Both the position numbers and the translations under genes were made by a program. DNA of 64,000 bases from the NCBI RefSeq assembly GCF_963675635.1, contig NZ_OY776488.1, positions 3,058,001-3,122,000 of the forward strand, written 5' to 3'. The notes under the pieces were generated by a model. It ran no database searches. It worked only from the letters and a program-made list of their open reading frames with translations, and had not been told where the DNA came from. Below, in pieces: positions 34,951 through 43,866 of the stretch (positions within the stretch are counted from its first letter, which is position 1; the number at the start of each line of letters is the position of its first letter). Origin of the DNA: an uncultured Pseudodesulfovibrio sp. GTDB lineage: Bacteria > Desulfobacterota > Desulfovibrionia > Desulfovibrionales > Desulfovibrionaceae.

Positions 34951-35584
34951 AGTCCTCGCCAGCCTCGTTTTTCTGGCTCTGCTGAAGCTTGCCTTATTCG
35001 GTATGCTCAGTGTCGATTCTCTGACGCTCAAAGCCGTTGAGACTGTCTTGCCTGACGGAATTCCAAGTGTCGCCATCGCTGCCGAGACCAGAAAAGAATC
35101 GGCCACACCCGTTGCGGATAAGGCTGATTCCGAGGCCAATCGGACAGCCAAGGCCGAAGCCGAGGCTGACAAGGCCGCTGCTCCGCGAACAGAGGACGAT
35201 CTGCCCAAGGAATGGAAAGCCCTTAAACGCAAGGAAGAGGAACTCGCCATCAAGGAACGGACACTCAAGGAGATGGAAGCATCCATCAGGGCCGAGGCTG
35301 TCAAGGTGCAGAAGCTCCACGCCGAGATCAAGCAGATGCTTGACGAGGCCCAGATGGTGAAAGACAAGCGCGTCAAGCAGTTGGTGGATATGATTTCCAA
35401 CACCAAGGCCAAGAAGGCCGCCGAGATCCTGCAGAATATGGACGATGATCTGGCCGTCAAGGTGTTGTCGGGAATGCGTGGCCGCCAGGCCGGTGAGATT
35501 CTCTCCTTTGTTGAAGCCTCCAAGGCTGCCAAACTCTCCGAGGCATTGACCAAACTTCAGATTCCCTTCAACGACGGCATGTAA
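34910..35584 (+). CDS. MotE-like flagellar motor protein (MgtE N-domain)
   Basis: 224 residues from the ATG at 34910, which has AAGGA upstream; an earlier in-frame ATG at 34874 lies deeper in fliJ. One membrane helix (SLVFLALLKLALFGML), a Glu/Lys/Ala coiled coil (about 90-165), and a C-terminal MgtE-N-like domain (NTKAKKAAEILQNMDDDLAVKVLSGMRGRQAGEIL, in parts). This architecture fits MotE, a periplasmic partner of the stator. Its pairing with fliJ supports a flagellar role. Confidence 0.82.
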   Translation: MKWQRFGTNLKISRVLASLVFLALLKLALFGMLSVDSLTLKAVETVLPDGIPSVAIAAETRKESATPVADKADSEANRTAKAEAEADKAAAPRTEDDLPKEWKALKRKEEELAIKERTLKEMEASIRAEAVKVQKLHAEIKQMLDEAQMVKDKRVKQLVDMISNTKAKKAAEILQNMDDDLAVKVLSGMRGRQAGEILSFVEASKAAKLSEALTKLQIPFNDGM

Positions 35585-35603
35585 TCTCTTGATTGAAGAC
35601 ACA

Positions 35604-35637
35604 AAGGGTGCAGTCCATTTGGATTGCACCCTTTTTT
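35604..35637 (+). terminator. Terminator after fliJ-motE
   Basis: An 11-bp stem with one mismatch (GGGTGCAGTCC/GGATTGCACCC), followed by TTTTTT. Confidence 0.85.
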
Positions 35638-35663
35638 GGTGGATGTGGATATCCGTGAGCATC

Positions 35664-35700
35664 AAAAAAAGAGGCCGGAGAAGCATTGCTTCCCCGGCCT
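35664..35700 (-). terminator. Terminator of the hisC-cmk-serS group
   Basis: AGGCCGGGGAAGCA pairs with TGCTTCTCCGGCCT on the minus strand (one mismatch), followed by TTTTTTT. Confidence 0.85.
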
Positions 35701-35725
35701 GTTGTATTCTTGGTAAAGCAGTTTG

Positions 35726-37003
35726 CTACGGTTTTACGACTTCAATTCCCCCCATGTAGGGCTTGAGAACTTCAGGAATGACGATGGACCCGTCAGCTTG
35801 TTGATAGTTCTCAAGAACCGCCACGAGGCAACGACCAATGGCGAGACCTGATCCGTTCAGCGTATGGACGAACAGTTTCTTCTTGGAATCCGTGGGCTGG
35901 AACTTGATGTTGGCGCGCCGGCCCTGGAAGTCTCCACAGTTGGAACAGGAGGAAATCTCGCGGTATGCGTTCTGCCCGGGCAGCCATACTTCGATGTCGT
36001 AGGTCTTGACTGCACTGAATCCGAGATCGCCGGTACAGAGCTCGATCACTCGATACGGGATTTCAAGCAACTGGAGAATCCTTTCGGCGGCAGCGGTCAT
36101 GTCCTCAAGAGCCTCGAAGGATTTGTCCGGATGGGCGAAATTGACCATCTCCACCTTGTAGAACTGGTGCTGGCGAATCAGCCCCTTGGTGTCCTTGCCG
36201 TAGGAGCCGGCCTCGGAGCGGAAGCACGGAGTCTGCGCACAAAACTTGATCGGGAGCGTGTCTTCATCAAGGACTTCGCCCGCATAGATGTTGGTCAGCG
36301 GGACTTCAGCCGTGGGAATAAGATAGAATTCACGATCGTCGGTCAGCTTGAACAGATCTTCTTCGAACTTGGGCAACTGGCCTGTGCCGGTCATGGTCGC
36401 CTTGTTGACGATGAGTGGCGGAAGCACTTCGGTGTAACCGTGCTGTTCGGTCTGGGTGTTGAGCATCAACTGGGCTAGGGCGCGCTCCAGTCGGGCACAC
36501 CAGCCGAAGCTGACAGAAAAACGGGAACCGGCAAGTTTGGCTGCACATTCGAAATCAAGGCCACCGAGTTCGGTGCCGAGTTCCCAGTGCTCCTTGGGTT
36601 CGAAATCGAGTTCGGGTTTGTCCCCCCAGTATCGCAGGACCGGATTATCGTCTTCGGAAGCGCCTACCGGAACGGATTCGTGCGGGATATTGGGCACGGA
36701 CATCATCCAGTCATTCTGGGCTGCCTGAACCTCGGTGAGTTCCCTGTCCAGTTCCTTGGTGCGGTCAGAGACTTCACCCATCTTCTTAAGCAGATCAGAT
36801 GCGTCTTCGCCTGCTTTTTTGCGCTTGGCGATTTCCGGGCCAACAGCATTTTTTTCGGCCTTGAGTGCCTCGACCTCAGCGATCAGTTTTTTGCGTCGAG
36901 TATCAAGATCGACAAATTCCTGAACATCAATTTTCGAACCACGTTTTTTCAGGCTCTCCCGAACAATCTCAGGATTTTTCTGCATCATTTTCAAATCAAG
37001 CAT
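35726..37003 (-). CDS. serS: Seryl-tRNA synthetase
   Basis: 425 residues, the normal length. It has an N-terminal coiled-coil arm (about 25-105) and a class II core with motif 2 ([24 protein letters not shown], in parts) and motif 3 ([19 protein letters not shown]). [24 protein letters not shown], in parts, is the serine pocket. It charges tRNA-Ser. It follows cmk by 32 bases. Confidence 0.97.
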   Translation of the reverse strand: MLDLKMMQKNPEIVRESLKKRGSKIDVQEFVDLDTRRKKLIAEVEALKAEKNAVGPEIAKRKKAGEDASDLLKKMGEVSDRTKELDRELTEVQAAQNDWMMSVPNIPHESVPVGASEDDNPVLRYWGDKPELDFEPKEHWELGTELGGLDFECAAKLAGSRFSVSFGWCARLERALAQLMLNTQTEQHGYTEVLPPLIVNKATMTGTGQLPKFEEDLFKLTDDREFYLIPTAEVPLTNIYAGEVLDEDTLPIKFCAQTPCFRSEAGSYGKDTKGLIRQHQFYKVEMVNFAHPDKSFEALEDMTAAAERILQLLEIPYRVIELCTGDLGFSAVKTYDIEVWLPGQNAYREISSCSNCGDFQGRRANIKFQPTDSKKKLFVHTLNGSGLAIGRCLVAVLENYQQADGSIVIPEVLKPYMGGIEVVKP

Positions 37004-37035
37004 GGGTAAACTCCTCGTTCATTCCCCGTAATATC

Positions 37036-37695
37036 CTAGGCGACACGGTCTTTCAAGGCGGTGAAGACCTGCGCTTTATTCATCTCGGTCGTGTCAATAG
37101 TAATGGCGTCGTCAGCCGCCATGAGCGGCGCTACAGAGCGGTTGCGGTCTTGATGATCCCGTTTGGCAATCAGTTCCTCGAGTTCATTAAGATCAGCGGG
37201 CTTGCCCATGTCCGAAAGTTGCTTGAACCGGCGGTTTGCCCGTTCGTCCACAGAGGCATCAAGAAAAAACTTGTACGGTGCGTTCGGAAAAACAACCGTT
37301 CCCATGTCGCGACCTTCGGCTACCAGGGAAACCTGGTTGCCCAACCCCTGCTGAGCTGTTTTCAAAAAGGTGCGGATAACCGGTAGTGTGGCGATGTTGG
37401 ATGCCCACATACCGACCTGTTCCGTGCGGACCTCATTGCCAATGGGGGTAGAATTCATGGACAGTACCGAGTCTTCGCCAACGCCGGACAGGCCGAAGTC
37501 CATGTCGTCCAATTCAGCCTGTATTCGGGCTTCGTCCCAGTCCCAGGCTCCCTCGCCGAGTTTCCAGGCTATGGCCCGGAACATGGCCCCGGTATCAAGA
37601 TACGGAATGGACAGATGTCTGGCCAGTTGTTTGGCCATGGTGGATTTGCCGACTCCTGCCGGACCGTCGATGGTGACGATAAGGGGCTTACCCAT
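37036..37695 (-). CDS. cmk: Cytidylate kinase
   Basis: 219 residues with the P-loop (IDGPAGVGKSTMAKQLA), PYLDTGAMFRAIAW, AEGRDMGTVVFPNA and the LID region KRDHQDRNRSVAPL. It phosphorylates CMP and dCMP. Its start overlaps the hisC stop by 8 bases, so the two are coupled. Confidence 0.96.
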   Translation of the reverse strand: MGKPLIVTIDGPAGVGKSTMAKQLARHLSIPYLDTGAMFRAIAWKLGEGAWDWDEARIQAELDDMDFGLSGVGEDSVLSMNSTPIGNEVRTEQVGMWASNIATLPVIRTFLKTAQQGLGNQVSLVAEGRDMGTVVFPNAPYKFFLDASVDERANRRFKQLSDMGKPADLNELEELIAKRDHQDRNRSVAPLMAADDAITIDTTEMNKAQVFTALKDRVA

Positions 37696-38788
37696 TCAGG
37701 ATTTCCTCCAGCACCTTGATAAACGTGGAGTTCTCGGCGTTCGTCCCCACGTTGACGCGAATATTCTTTGCCAGCCCGAAGCTGCCCAACGGCCGGACGA
37801 TGATGCCCTTTTTGAGCAATGCCTTGAACACGGCTTGCGCGGGCTTGGGGGGCTCGAACATGACGAAGTTTGACTGGCTCGGCCAGACTTTGCAGCCAAG
37901 GCGTGTCAGCTCCTCAGTGAAATATTCCCGGCCATGCATGACCAGTTGCAGTGTCTCGTTGAAAAACACCTCGTCCTCAAGCGCGGCCAGGGCGGCTTCT
38001 TCAGCCAGCAGGTTGACCGTGAATGGGATACGGGCGTTCTTCATCAACGCTGCCAGCTTGGGCGGCAGGATGCCATACCCGACACGTAATCCAGCCAGGC
38101 CGTACGCCTTGGAAAATGTGCGTAAAGCCACAAGATTCTCGAAACGGTCAAAGGCCTGAACAGGAGAATAGGATTCTGGCGGCCAGGCAAATTCAATATA
38201 CGCTTCGTCAACCACCAGCAGGCAGTCCTGGGGTAGAACACTCGCCAGTACAGACAGGTCGTCCACCGTGGCAGCCAGTCCGGAAGGGTTGTCCGGGCTG
38301 GTCACAATAACCATGGCGGTGTTTTCGTCAGCGGCCTCGGCCATGGCGGCCAACGGCAGTTCCAGATCTTCACCACGCGGGACTTCTCGGTATTCAAGCC
38401 CCGTCAACTTGGCGCACATCCTGTACATGGCAAAAGAATTCTCATAGCAGACCACATTTGACCTGCCCGGAATCCCTTTCATGCGGAAAAGCATGTCGAT
38501 GATTTCGTCCGAGCCGTTACCCACCAATATACAATCTTCGGCGACTCCCGCAGTGTGTGCTATTGCCTTTGCCAGTCGCGGAGTGTGGTTCTCTGGATAG
38601 CGGAAGGCGCGGGCTGCATTCGCCGTAATGGCTTTTTGAACCAGTGGGGATGTACCCAGCGGGTTTTCGTTGCTGGCGAGCTTGATGACCGTGTTAAGGC
38701 CATATCGCTCCTGAATCTGTTCAATGGTCAGACCCGGTACATAGGGTGCAAAGTCCTGAATTTCTGGACGGACGCTAAAATCTCTCAT
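37688..38788 (-). CDS. hisC: Histidinol-phosphate aminotransferase
   Basis: 366 residues of a PLP fold type I enzyme: KLASNENPLGTSP near the start, VGNGSDEIID, SPDNPSGLA, VVDEAYIEFAW, and the PLP Lys in RTFSKAYGLAGLRVGYG. It makes histidinol phosphate in histidine synthesis and may also act on aromatic amino acids. The hisC-cmk-serS order is operon-like. Other his genes are absent here. Confidence 0.94.
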   Translation of the reverse strand: MRDFSVRPEIQDFAPYVPGLTIEQIQERYGLNTVIKLASNENPLGTSPLVQKAITANAARAFRYPENHTPRLAKAIAHTAGVAEDCILVGNGSDEIIDMLFRMKGIPGRSNVVCYENSFAMYRMCAKLTGLEYREVPRGEDLELPLAAMAEAADENTAMVIVTSPDNPSGLAATVDDLSVLASVLPQDCLLVVDEAYIEFAWPPESYSPVQAFDRFENLVALRTFSKAYGLAGLRVGYGILPPKLAALMKNARIPFTVNLLAEEAALAALEDEVFFNETLQLVMHGREYFTEELTRLGCKVWPSQSNFVMFEPPKPAQAVFKALLKKGIIVRPLGSFGLAKNIRVNVGTNAENSTFIKVLEEILNG

Positions 38789-38805
38789 GTTTCCCTCATC
38801 TCAAT

Positions 38806-38833
38806 AAAAAAAGAACGGCCGAAGCCGTCCTTT
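38806..38833 (-). terminator. Terminator of the universal stress protein gene
   Basis: GGACGGC-TTCG-GCCGTTC hairpin on the minus strand, followed by TTTTTTT. Confidence 0.85.
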
Positions 38834-38864
38834 GTATATATTTTATGTCCGTCAGTAAAGCTTC

Positions 38865-39305
38865 CTACCGAGGGCGGACAGTCAGGACTGGTGCCTTGGA
38901 GCTCTTGACGACCTTTTCGGCTACGGAACCGAACAGGATGCGGTCTATACCCTTGCGTCCATGGGTACCCATAACCACCATATCAACGCCTTCGGCTTCG
39001 GATATGGCAAGAATTTCCTCGGCGGGGTAGCCGGTGACGACCTTGCCCTCAATGTTGAGATCCTTGAAATTTTCAGCCACAAACGTGTTCATGGTGTCTT
39101 CGGCACCAGTCACGATTTCTCCGACAAAACTCTCGATGGAGCTGGGCGGTACGTGGAACCCCACGTATTGGCTGAGGGATGGGGCCACATAAAGTACAAT
39201 CACCTGAGCACCTGAGCACTTGGCAATCATATTTGCATAGTCAGCCACCATCGGGCTATAATCGGAAAAGTCCACTGCACACAAAATCTTCTTGACGTCA
39301 GCCAT
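38865..39305 (-). CDS. Universal stress protein, UspA family
   Basis: 146 residues with one Usp domain. It keeps the ATP-binding set: AVDFSDYS at the N-terminus and the C-terminal MGTHGRKGIDRILFGSVAEKVVKSSKAPVLTV (in parts), matching G-x2-G-x9-G-S/T. It is probably an ATP-binding stress protein. GGAGGAG lies before the ATG. It is monocistronic. Confidence 0.93.
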   Translation of the reverse strand: MADVKKILCAVDFSDYSPMVADYANMIAKCSGAQVIVLYVAPSLSQYVGFHVPPSSIESFVGEIVTGAEDTMNTFVAENFKDLNIEGKVVTGYPAEEILAISEAEGVDMVVMGTHGRKGIDRILFGSVAEKVVKSSKAPVLTVRPR

Positions 39306-39531
39306 GGTTTCTCCTCCTTGGTGTATTGAATTCCCCTTCCGGTCACGCCGGAGATAAGGGATTTTTCCTATTTTTTTTTATGCCTCTCAGAGCTCGAATA
39401 GACAACCTTTTTCTTCTGCATTACAATCAAATATAACCTGTCCCGGATTTTTTTATGATGAATGGAAGTTTTTTCCGGGTACCCATATGCATAAGATAAT
39501 AAATTCCAGTCGGTTGTCAATATGATGCCCT

Positions 39532-39547
39532 TGGCAGGATCTTTGCA
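39532..39547 (+). promoter_or_regulatory. Sigma-54 promoter
   Basis: TGGCAGGATCTTTGCA matches TGGCAC-N5-TTGCA at 10 of 11 defined positions, with GG and GC 10 bases apart. It lies 35 bases before the ATG at 39583, so its start would give a leader of about 25 bases with AGGAG in place. Confidence 0.75.
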
Positions 39548-39582
39548 CAATCTTCAGCAAACCACAGGATAGGAGTAGAACT

Positions 39583-40047
39583 ATGATGATCCGTCCTGAT
39601 CAAATCGAGGGCGTCCAACCGGAGCAAACGCAACGGAAGGACAAGGTACGCCAGCCTGGAAACGCCTTCGGGGACATTCTCAATAAGGAAGTGGCACGGG
39701 GAGACGTCCCTGCCAAAGCGCAGGGTCTTGTGCCGCCTCCAATCGTGAATCCCCTGATCGCAGCAGGAAATGTCGGTGTCGTGCAGCGCACGGACGATAA
39801 TTCCGCTCAGGTGGCTGGACAGGTAGAATCCATTCTCGACAAATGGGATAATTATGCAGCGACGCTCGCAGGACCGCAGGGTGGACTCAAGTCTGCCTAC
39901 GCAACTCTTGACGAGATAGCAGGCGAGGTGGCCGCGCTCAAGGGTGGTCAGGCGAATCTTGCTCCCGAGCTGAAGTCCATAGTCGATGAATTGGAAACGC
40001 TGACTGCAACCGAACAGTTCAAGTTCAACCGGGGCGACTACGTCTAA
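39583..40047 (+). CDS. Hypothetical protein under a sigma-54 promoter
   Basis: 154 residues, no signal peptide or membrane segment. Residues 1-75 look disordered, rich in Gln, Lys and Pro; a short amphipathic GNAFGDILNKEV stands out. The C-terminal half is helical (QVAGQVESILDKWDNYAATL and LAPELKSIVDELETLTATEQ). I recognise no family. The sigma-54 promoter and the disordered N-terminus would fit a secreted flagellar accessory protein, but this is inference. Confidence 0.7.
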   Translation: MMIRPDQIEGVQPEQTQRKDKVRQPGNAFGDILNKEVARGDVPAKAQGLVPPPIVNPLIAAGNVGVVQRTDDNSAQVAGQVESILDKWDNYAATLAGPQGGLKSAYATLDEIAGEVAALKGGQANLAPELKSIVDELETLTATEQFKFNRGDYV

Positions 40048-40070
40048 CCGAAGAACTGCCTGCCATTTCT

Positions 40071-40112
40071 CGTCCGGGCCGTGTACGCGGCCCGGACGGC
40101 TCTTCCTTTTTT
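40071..40112 (+). terminator. Terminator
   Basis: Perfect 11-bp stem CGTCCGGGCCG/CGGCCCGGACG, followed by CTCTTCCTTTTTT. Confidence 0.85.
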
Positions 40113-40131
40113 CTTTCCCGCTCGAAAGGCT

Positions 40132-41460
40132 TTAGACCAGACCCGACAGATCATAGGTGTCGGCTTTTTCTATTTCCACATCCACGATTGATCCGAGAGC
40201 AAGTTCGACTTCGGGAGGAGCGCTGACGTATGTTACGCCGTCAACGTCCGGTGCCTGGAACCATGTGCGGCCCACATACAGGCCGGGCCACTCTTCGGAT
40301 GGTTGTTCAATAAGCACAGGCAGCGTCTTGCCTTCATACTGCGAAAGAATATCTCCACTGATCTCGGCCTGAAGTTCCATGAGCGCGTCCCTGCGTTCTA
40401 TTTTGATTTCATCCGGTACCTGATTTTCCATGATCGCAGCCGGTGTGCCGTCTTCAGGCCAGTATGGAAATACGCCGAGGTGATGGAATCGGGTCTTGCG
40501 CACGAATTCCATGAGGTGTTCGAAGTGTTCATCCGTTTCACCGGGATAGCCGACAATGAACGTGGTTCGCAGGGCGGCTTCGGGGAAGAACGAGCGAACC
40601 CTGTCGATAACCTTTTCCGGGTTTCTGGCGAAAGGGCGGCCCATGGATGAAAGGACATCGGGGTGTGCGTGTTGAAGCGGAATGTCGAAATAGGGCAGGA
40701 AAGGCGGGACATGCTCCTTGAGGATGGAGAGGAGCGATTCGGTCAGTCCTGCGGGATACAGGTACATGATGCGCAGCCATTCAAGGGCAGGGATGCCGGC
40801 AAGTCCCTTAACCAGTGTTTCAAGGTCGTGACCGGGGCCGAGATCTGAACCATAGGCCGTGGAGTCCTGACCAACGACAATGATTTCCGGCACCGAGGCT
40901 GCAAGTTGCTCAGCTTCATCGATGAGGAAATCCACAGGCCAGCTCTTGTGCGGTCCCCGGATGGACGGAATGGTGCAGAACAGGCAGTTATGGGAACACC
41001 CCTCGGACACCTTCAGATAGGCGTAGGCTGGCCCAGTGGACAGATTCCGTGGCGTGTTCTGCTCAACGGAAACGGACAACGCTTCGGCTGCCATGGACGG
41101 CCATAGGTGTATCTCATCAGTGTTGAGCCAAAGATCCACCTCGGGTAATTCATCCTTCAGGTCCTGGCCGTAACGGGAGACAAGACACCCTGCCACGCAC
41201 AAAAGCGGTTTGCGGCCGGTTTCGACAAGGACTTCGGCTGCGTCCCGGATCGCATCCAGAATTGTCGTGATTGATTCTTCGGTGGCAGGCTGGATGAATC
41301 CGCAGGTATTGATAAGTACGAGGTCGGCTTCTTCCACGGATTCCACTGGTCCCATGGCGGAACCGAGTGTGCCGAGGAGTCGTTCGGTATCCACACGATT
41401 CTTTGGGCATCCCAAGCTGATTGTATATACTTTTACTGTCCTGTCAGGCAATTGTGACAT
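40132..41460 (-). CDS. rimO: Ribosomal protein S12 methylthiotransferase
   Basis: 442 residues. An N-terminal methylthiotransferase domain has three Cys (SLGCPKNRVDTE, NTCGFI, VAGCLV) for one cluster. The radical-SAM core has CSHNCLFC (CxxxCxxC) for the other. A TRAM domain ends the protein. It methylthiolates the Asp of ribosomal protein S12. The SLGCPKNRVDTE form is specific to RimO rather than MiaB. Confidence 0.96.
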   Translation of the reverse strand: MSQLPDRTVKVYTISLGCPKNRVDTERLLGTLGSAMGPVESVEEADLVLINTCGFIQPATEESITTILDAIRDAAEVLVETGRKPLLCVAGCLVSRYGQDLKDELPEVDLWLNTDEIHLWPSMAAEALSVSVEQNTPRNLSTGPAYAYLKVSEGCSHNCLFCTIPSIRGPHKSWPVDFLIDEAEQLAASVPEIIVVGQDSTAYGSDLGPGHDLETLVKGLAGIPALEWLRIMYLYPAGLTESLLSILKEHVPPFLPYFDIPLQHAHPDVLSSMGRPFARNPEKVIDRVRSFFPEAALRTTFIVGYPGETDEHFEHLMEFVRKTRFHHLGVFPYWPEDGTPAAIMENQVPDEIKIERRDALMELQAEISGDILSQYEGKTLPVLIEQPSEEWPGLYVGRTWFQAPDVDGVTYVSAPPEVELALGSIVDVEIEKADTYDLSGLV

Positions 41461-41561
41461 TTCATTTCCTTTGATATGGCTCTACAAATGCGGTAATATA
41501 AAAAACCGGAAAAAACACCCCGGCTCGATGCAGTTTGCACTGGTACAGAGAGGAGGTCAAA

Positions 41562-43043
41562 TTGACCAGAGCTTCATATCTCAAGGACAAGCGATATATC
41601 ATTGGCGTGATCGGTGATATTCCCACCCTGTTGACGTTCTGGCAAATGTTCAAGGATCAGAGCAATGACGAAGCGCTCAAGGAAATCGGCGTTGTTGCTG
41701 CGGCCCTGCCAGGCGAGAGTGTTCTGCCTGAAGCTGACGATTCCGGCAGGCGGATTCCCACGTATGCAGGCTACAAGACCATGTTGGAGAAGCATCCCGA
41801 AATCAATATGGTTATCGAGGCGACGGGCCGCCCGAGTCTGGTGTATGAACTGCGCAACTACCTGCCGCCGGGTATAACCCTGGTGGAGCGTAATGCTGTC
41901 AGTTTTTTTATCAACCTGCTGACATCAGACAAAATCTGGGTGGCCTGCAAGCTTGACCTGTTGCATACACAGAACATGCTTAAAACCATAATCGATCAGA
42001 TTGATCAGGAAGTCCTGTTTCTTGACCATGAGGGACGGGTTGTGGGCATGAATAAAGTCGTGGTGGATCGACTCGGAGTCCCCAAAAGGGAACTTCTTGG
42101 TCGTTCTTACTGCGAGATTTTTCTGGATTCCAGTAATGGTGAATGTGAGTTTTCCCAAGACCCCTTTGATCGGGCCATGGCTACTCGAACACCAGCAGAA
42201 GCCCTGACCAGTTCAGTGGATGAAGATGGGCGGGTCCGCTATTTTCGTGTCTACGTGACGCCGATTTTTGACGAAGACGGAGCCGCTAACCATGTTGTGG
42301 CGTCTAGGCGCGATATAACTCTCCGGACATCCATGGAAAATCGCTTGCAGCAGGCGGAGAAACTTGCTTCCATCGGCGAATTATCCACTTACATGGCTCA
42401 TGAAATTCGCAACCCCCTGTTTACAATCAGTGGATTTGCCAATTCGCTTATGCGCTATGAAGGATTGGACGAAAAGGCCCGGGAAAAACTGGCCATCATA
42501 CTTGATGAATCCAAACGGTTGGATGAAATACTCAAGAGTCTTCTCAACTTCACCCGTCCTACAGGGGCCGAGGTGCGCGAAGTCGATCTGAACCAACTGG
42601 TGAAGGCAACCATGGATGTCATGCAGTTGCCGTGCTCCAATCAGGATGTAAAAGCATACATCGACCTGGACCCGGATATGGCTAAAGTGCGGGCCAACCC
42701 CGACCTCATCAAGCAATGCCTCATTAATCTGGTCAAGAATGCCCTTGAGGCAATGGAAGGCGGTGGCAAACTGTTTGTCACGACCTCCATGCAAAAGAAT
42801 AAAGCCTTGCTCTCCGTGGAAGATACCGGAGAGGGTATTCCTCTTGATATCCGTGATAAGATATTCAGTCCGTTTTTTTCCACCCGCGACAAGGGCTCCG
42901 GGCTTGGTCTGGCCCAGACCAGAAAAATTGTGGATGAAATCGGTGGAAAGGTTGATCTCATTTCCGTGGAAAATGTGGGTACAAAAATCACCTTGTCCCT
43001 GCCTCCCCTGCTGGCGGTTGCGGAAGACGACGAGTCCGAGTAA
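41562..43043 (+). CDS. Histidine kinase with Rossmann-like N-domain and PAS
   Basis: 493 residues from a TTG at 41562, chosen because GAGGAGG precedes it. Residues 10-125 form a Rossmann-like domain (YIIGVIGDIPTLLTFWQMF, then VVAAALPGE, then INMVIEATGRPSLVYELRNY) resembling the NAD-binding part of dehydrogenases. A PAS domain follows (about 135-260), then HisKA with AHEIRNPLFTISGF and a HATPase (NLVKNALEAMEGGG, DTGEGIP, GSGLGLAQTRKIV). It has no membrane segment. No regulator is adjacent. A weak sigma-54-like match (GG-N10-GC) lies at 41477-41491. Confidence 0.9.
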   Translation: MTRASYLKDKRYIIGVIGDIPTLLTFWQMFKDQSNDEALKEIGVVAAALPGESVLPEADDSGRRIPTYAGYKTMLEKHPEINMVIEATGRPSLVYELRNYLPPGITLVERNAVSFFINLLTSDKIWVACKLDLLHTQNMLKTIIDQIDQEVLFLDHEGRVVGMNKVVVDRLGVPKRELLGRSYCEIFLDSSNGECEFSQDPFDRAMATRTPAEALTSSVDEDGRVRYFRVYVTPIFDEDGAANHVVASRRDITLRTSMENRLQQAEKLASIGELSTYMAHEIRNPLFTISGFANSLMRYEGLDEKAREKLAIILDESKRLDEILKSLLNFTRPTGAEVREVDLNQLVKATMDVMQLPCSNQDVKAYIDLDPDMAKVRANPDLIKQCLINLVKNALEAMEGGGKLFVTTSMQKNKALLSVEDTGEGIPLDIRDKIFSPFFSTRDKGSGLGLAQTRKIVDEIGGKVDLISVENVGTKITLSLPPLLAVAEDDESE

Positions 43044-43135
43044 GGAATCTTCCACAACAGAGTTCATAGGGAATGCCGCGCCCGGTATGGGGAGCAGCAT
43101 TTCATTCCAAAACGAACGCCGCACAAGGGATAGCA

Positions 43136-43744
43136 ATGGAAACCATCGTCCTCGCCACCAACAACAAAGGTAAAATCAAAGAACTTTCCACCATGCTGGA
43201 ACCATTTGGCGTCCAGGTGAAGAGCCTGTCGGAGTTCCCGGAGATCGGAGAGATTCCTGAGACCGGTGATACTTTTCTTGAAAACGCCTTTATCAAGGCG
43301 CGCACCGTGGCAAAGATTACCGGCCTTGTTGCGGTGGCGGATGATTCCGGTATCGAGATAGACGCTTTGGACGGTCGTCCTGGTGTCTATTCCGCCCGGT
43401 ACGCTGGCGAAGAGTGTGATGACCACGCCAACAATGAAAAAATGCTGACCGAGATGAAAGACGTGCCCGACGAAAAACGCACGGGCCGTTACCGCTGTGT
43501 CATGGCTGCCTCTGCGCCCAACGGAACAGAGATCAACACGGACGGTGCTTATGAGATTCAGGTAGGCCATGACTACAAGGGTGCCGGTGGTTTCGGCTAC
43601 GACGTCATCGTTATTGATCCTGAGCTGGGTTGCCATGTGGCTGAATTGGATGCCGAGGTCAAAAACAAGCGTTCTCATCGGGGCAAGGCCATGCAGAAGC
43701 TTCTCACGCTCTGGCCCGATTTCTGGGTCAAGGCCAACGCCTGA
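43136..43744 (+). CDS. rdgB: XTP/dITP pyrophosphatase
   Basis: 202 residues beginning METIVLATNNKGKIKEL; AAGGGA precedes this ATG, while the upstream ATG at 43073 lacks family residues. Motifs are GDTFLENAFIKA, ADDSGIEIDALDGRPGVYSARY (in parts) and GFGYDVIVIDPE. It removes deaminated purine nucleotides such as ITP and XTP. The usual phenylalanine-x-proline of that loop is VIV here, a small variation. Confidence 0.94.
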   Translation: METIVLATNNKGKIKELSTMLEPFGVQVKSLSEFPEIGEIPETGDTFLENAFIKARTVAKITGLVAVADDSGIEIDALDGRPGVYSARYAGEECDDHANNEKMLTEMKDVPDEKRTGRYRCVMAASAPNGTEINTDGAYEIQVGHDYKGAGGFGYDVIVIDPELGCHVAELDAEVKNKRSHRGKAMQKLLTLWPDFWVKANA

Positions 43745-43785
43745 TTCGCACGACCCTTTCACGCCTCCGGGTTGATATGATCAAA

Positions 43786-43822
43786 GACAAAAGAGAAGTA
43801 TCATACTTCTCTTTTGTTTTTT
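43786..43822. terminator. Terminator after rdgB, likely bidirectional
   Basis: Perfect 13-bp stem CAAAAGAGAAGTA/TACTTCTCTTTTG with a TCA loop, followed by TTTTTTT on the plus strand. It lies between two convergent genes. Confidence 0.85.
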
Positions 43823-43866
43823 TCGAGTAGCTTCTCTCAGCGCTCGTATCCGTTTCCGAAGCCGGC

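Noticed and set aside
34681-35553. 290-residue Ser/Ala-rich minus-strand ORF
   Set aside because: Antisense to fliJ and the MotE-like gene; composition reflects reverse reading of Lys/Glu/Ala codons.
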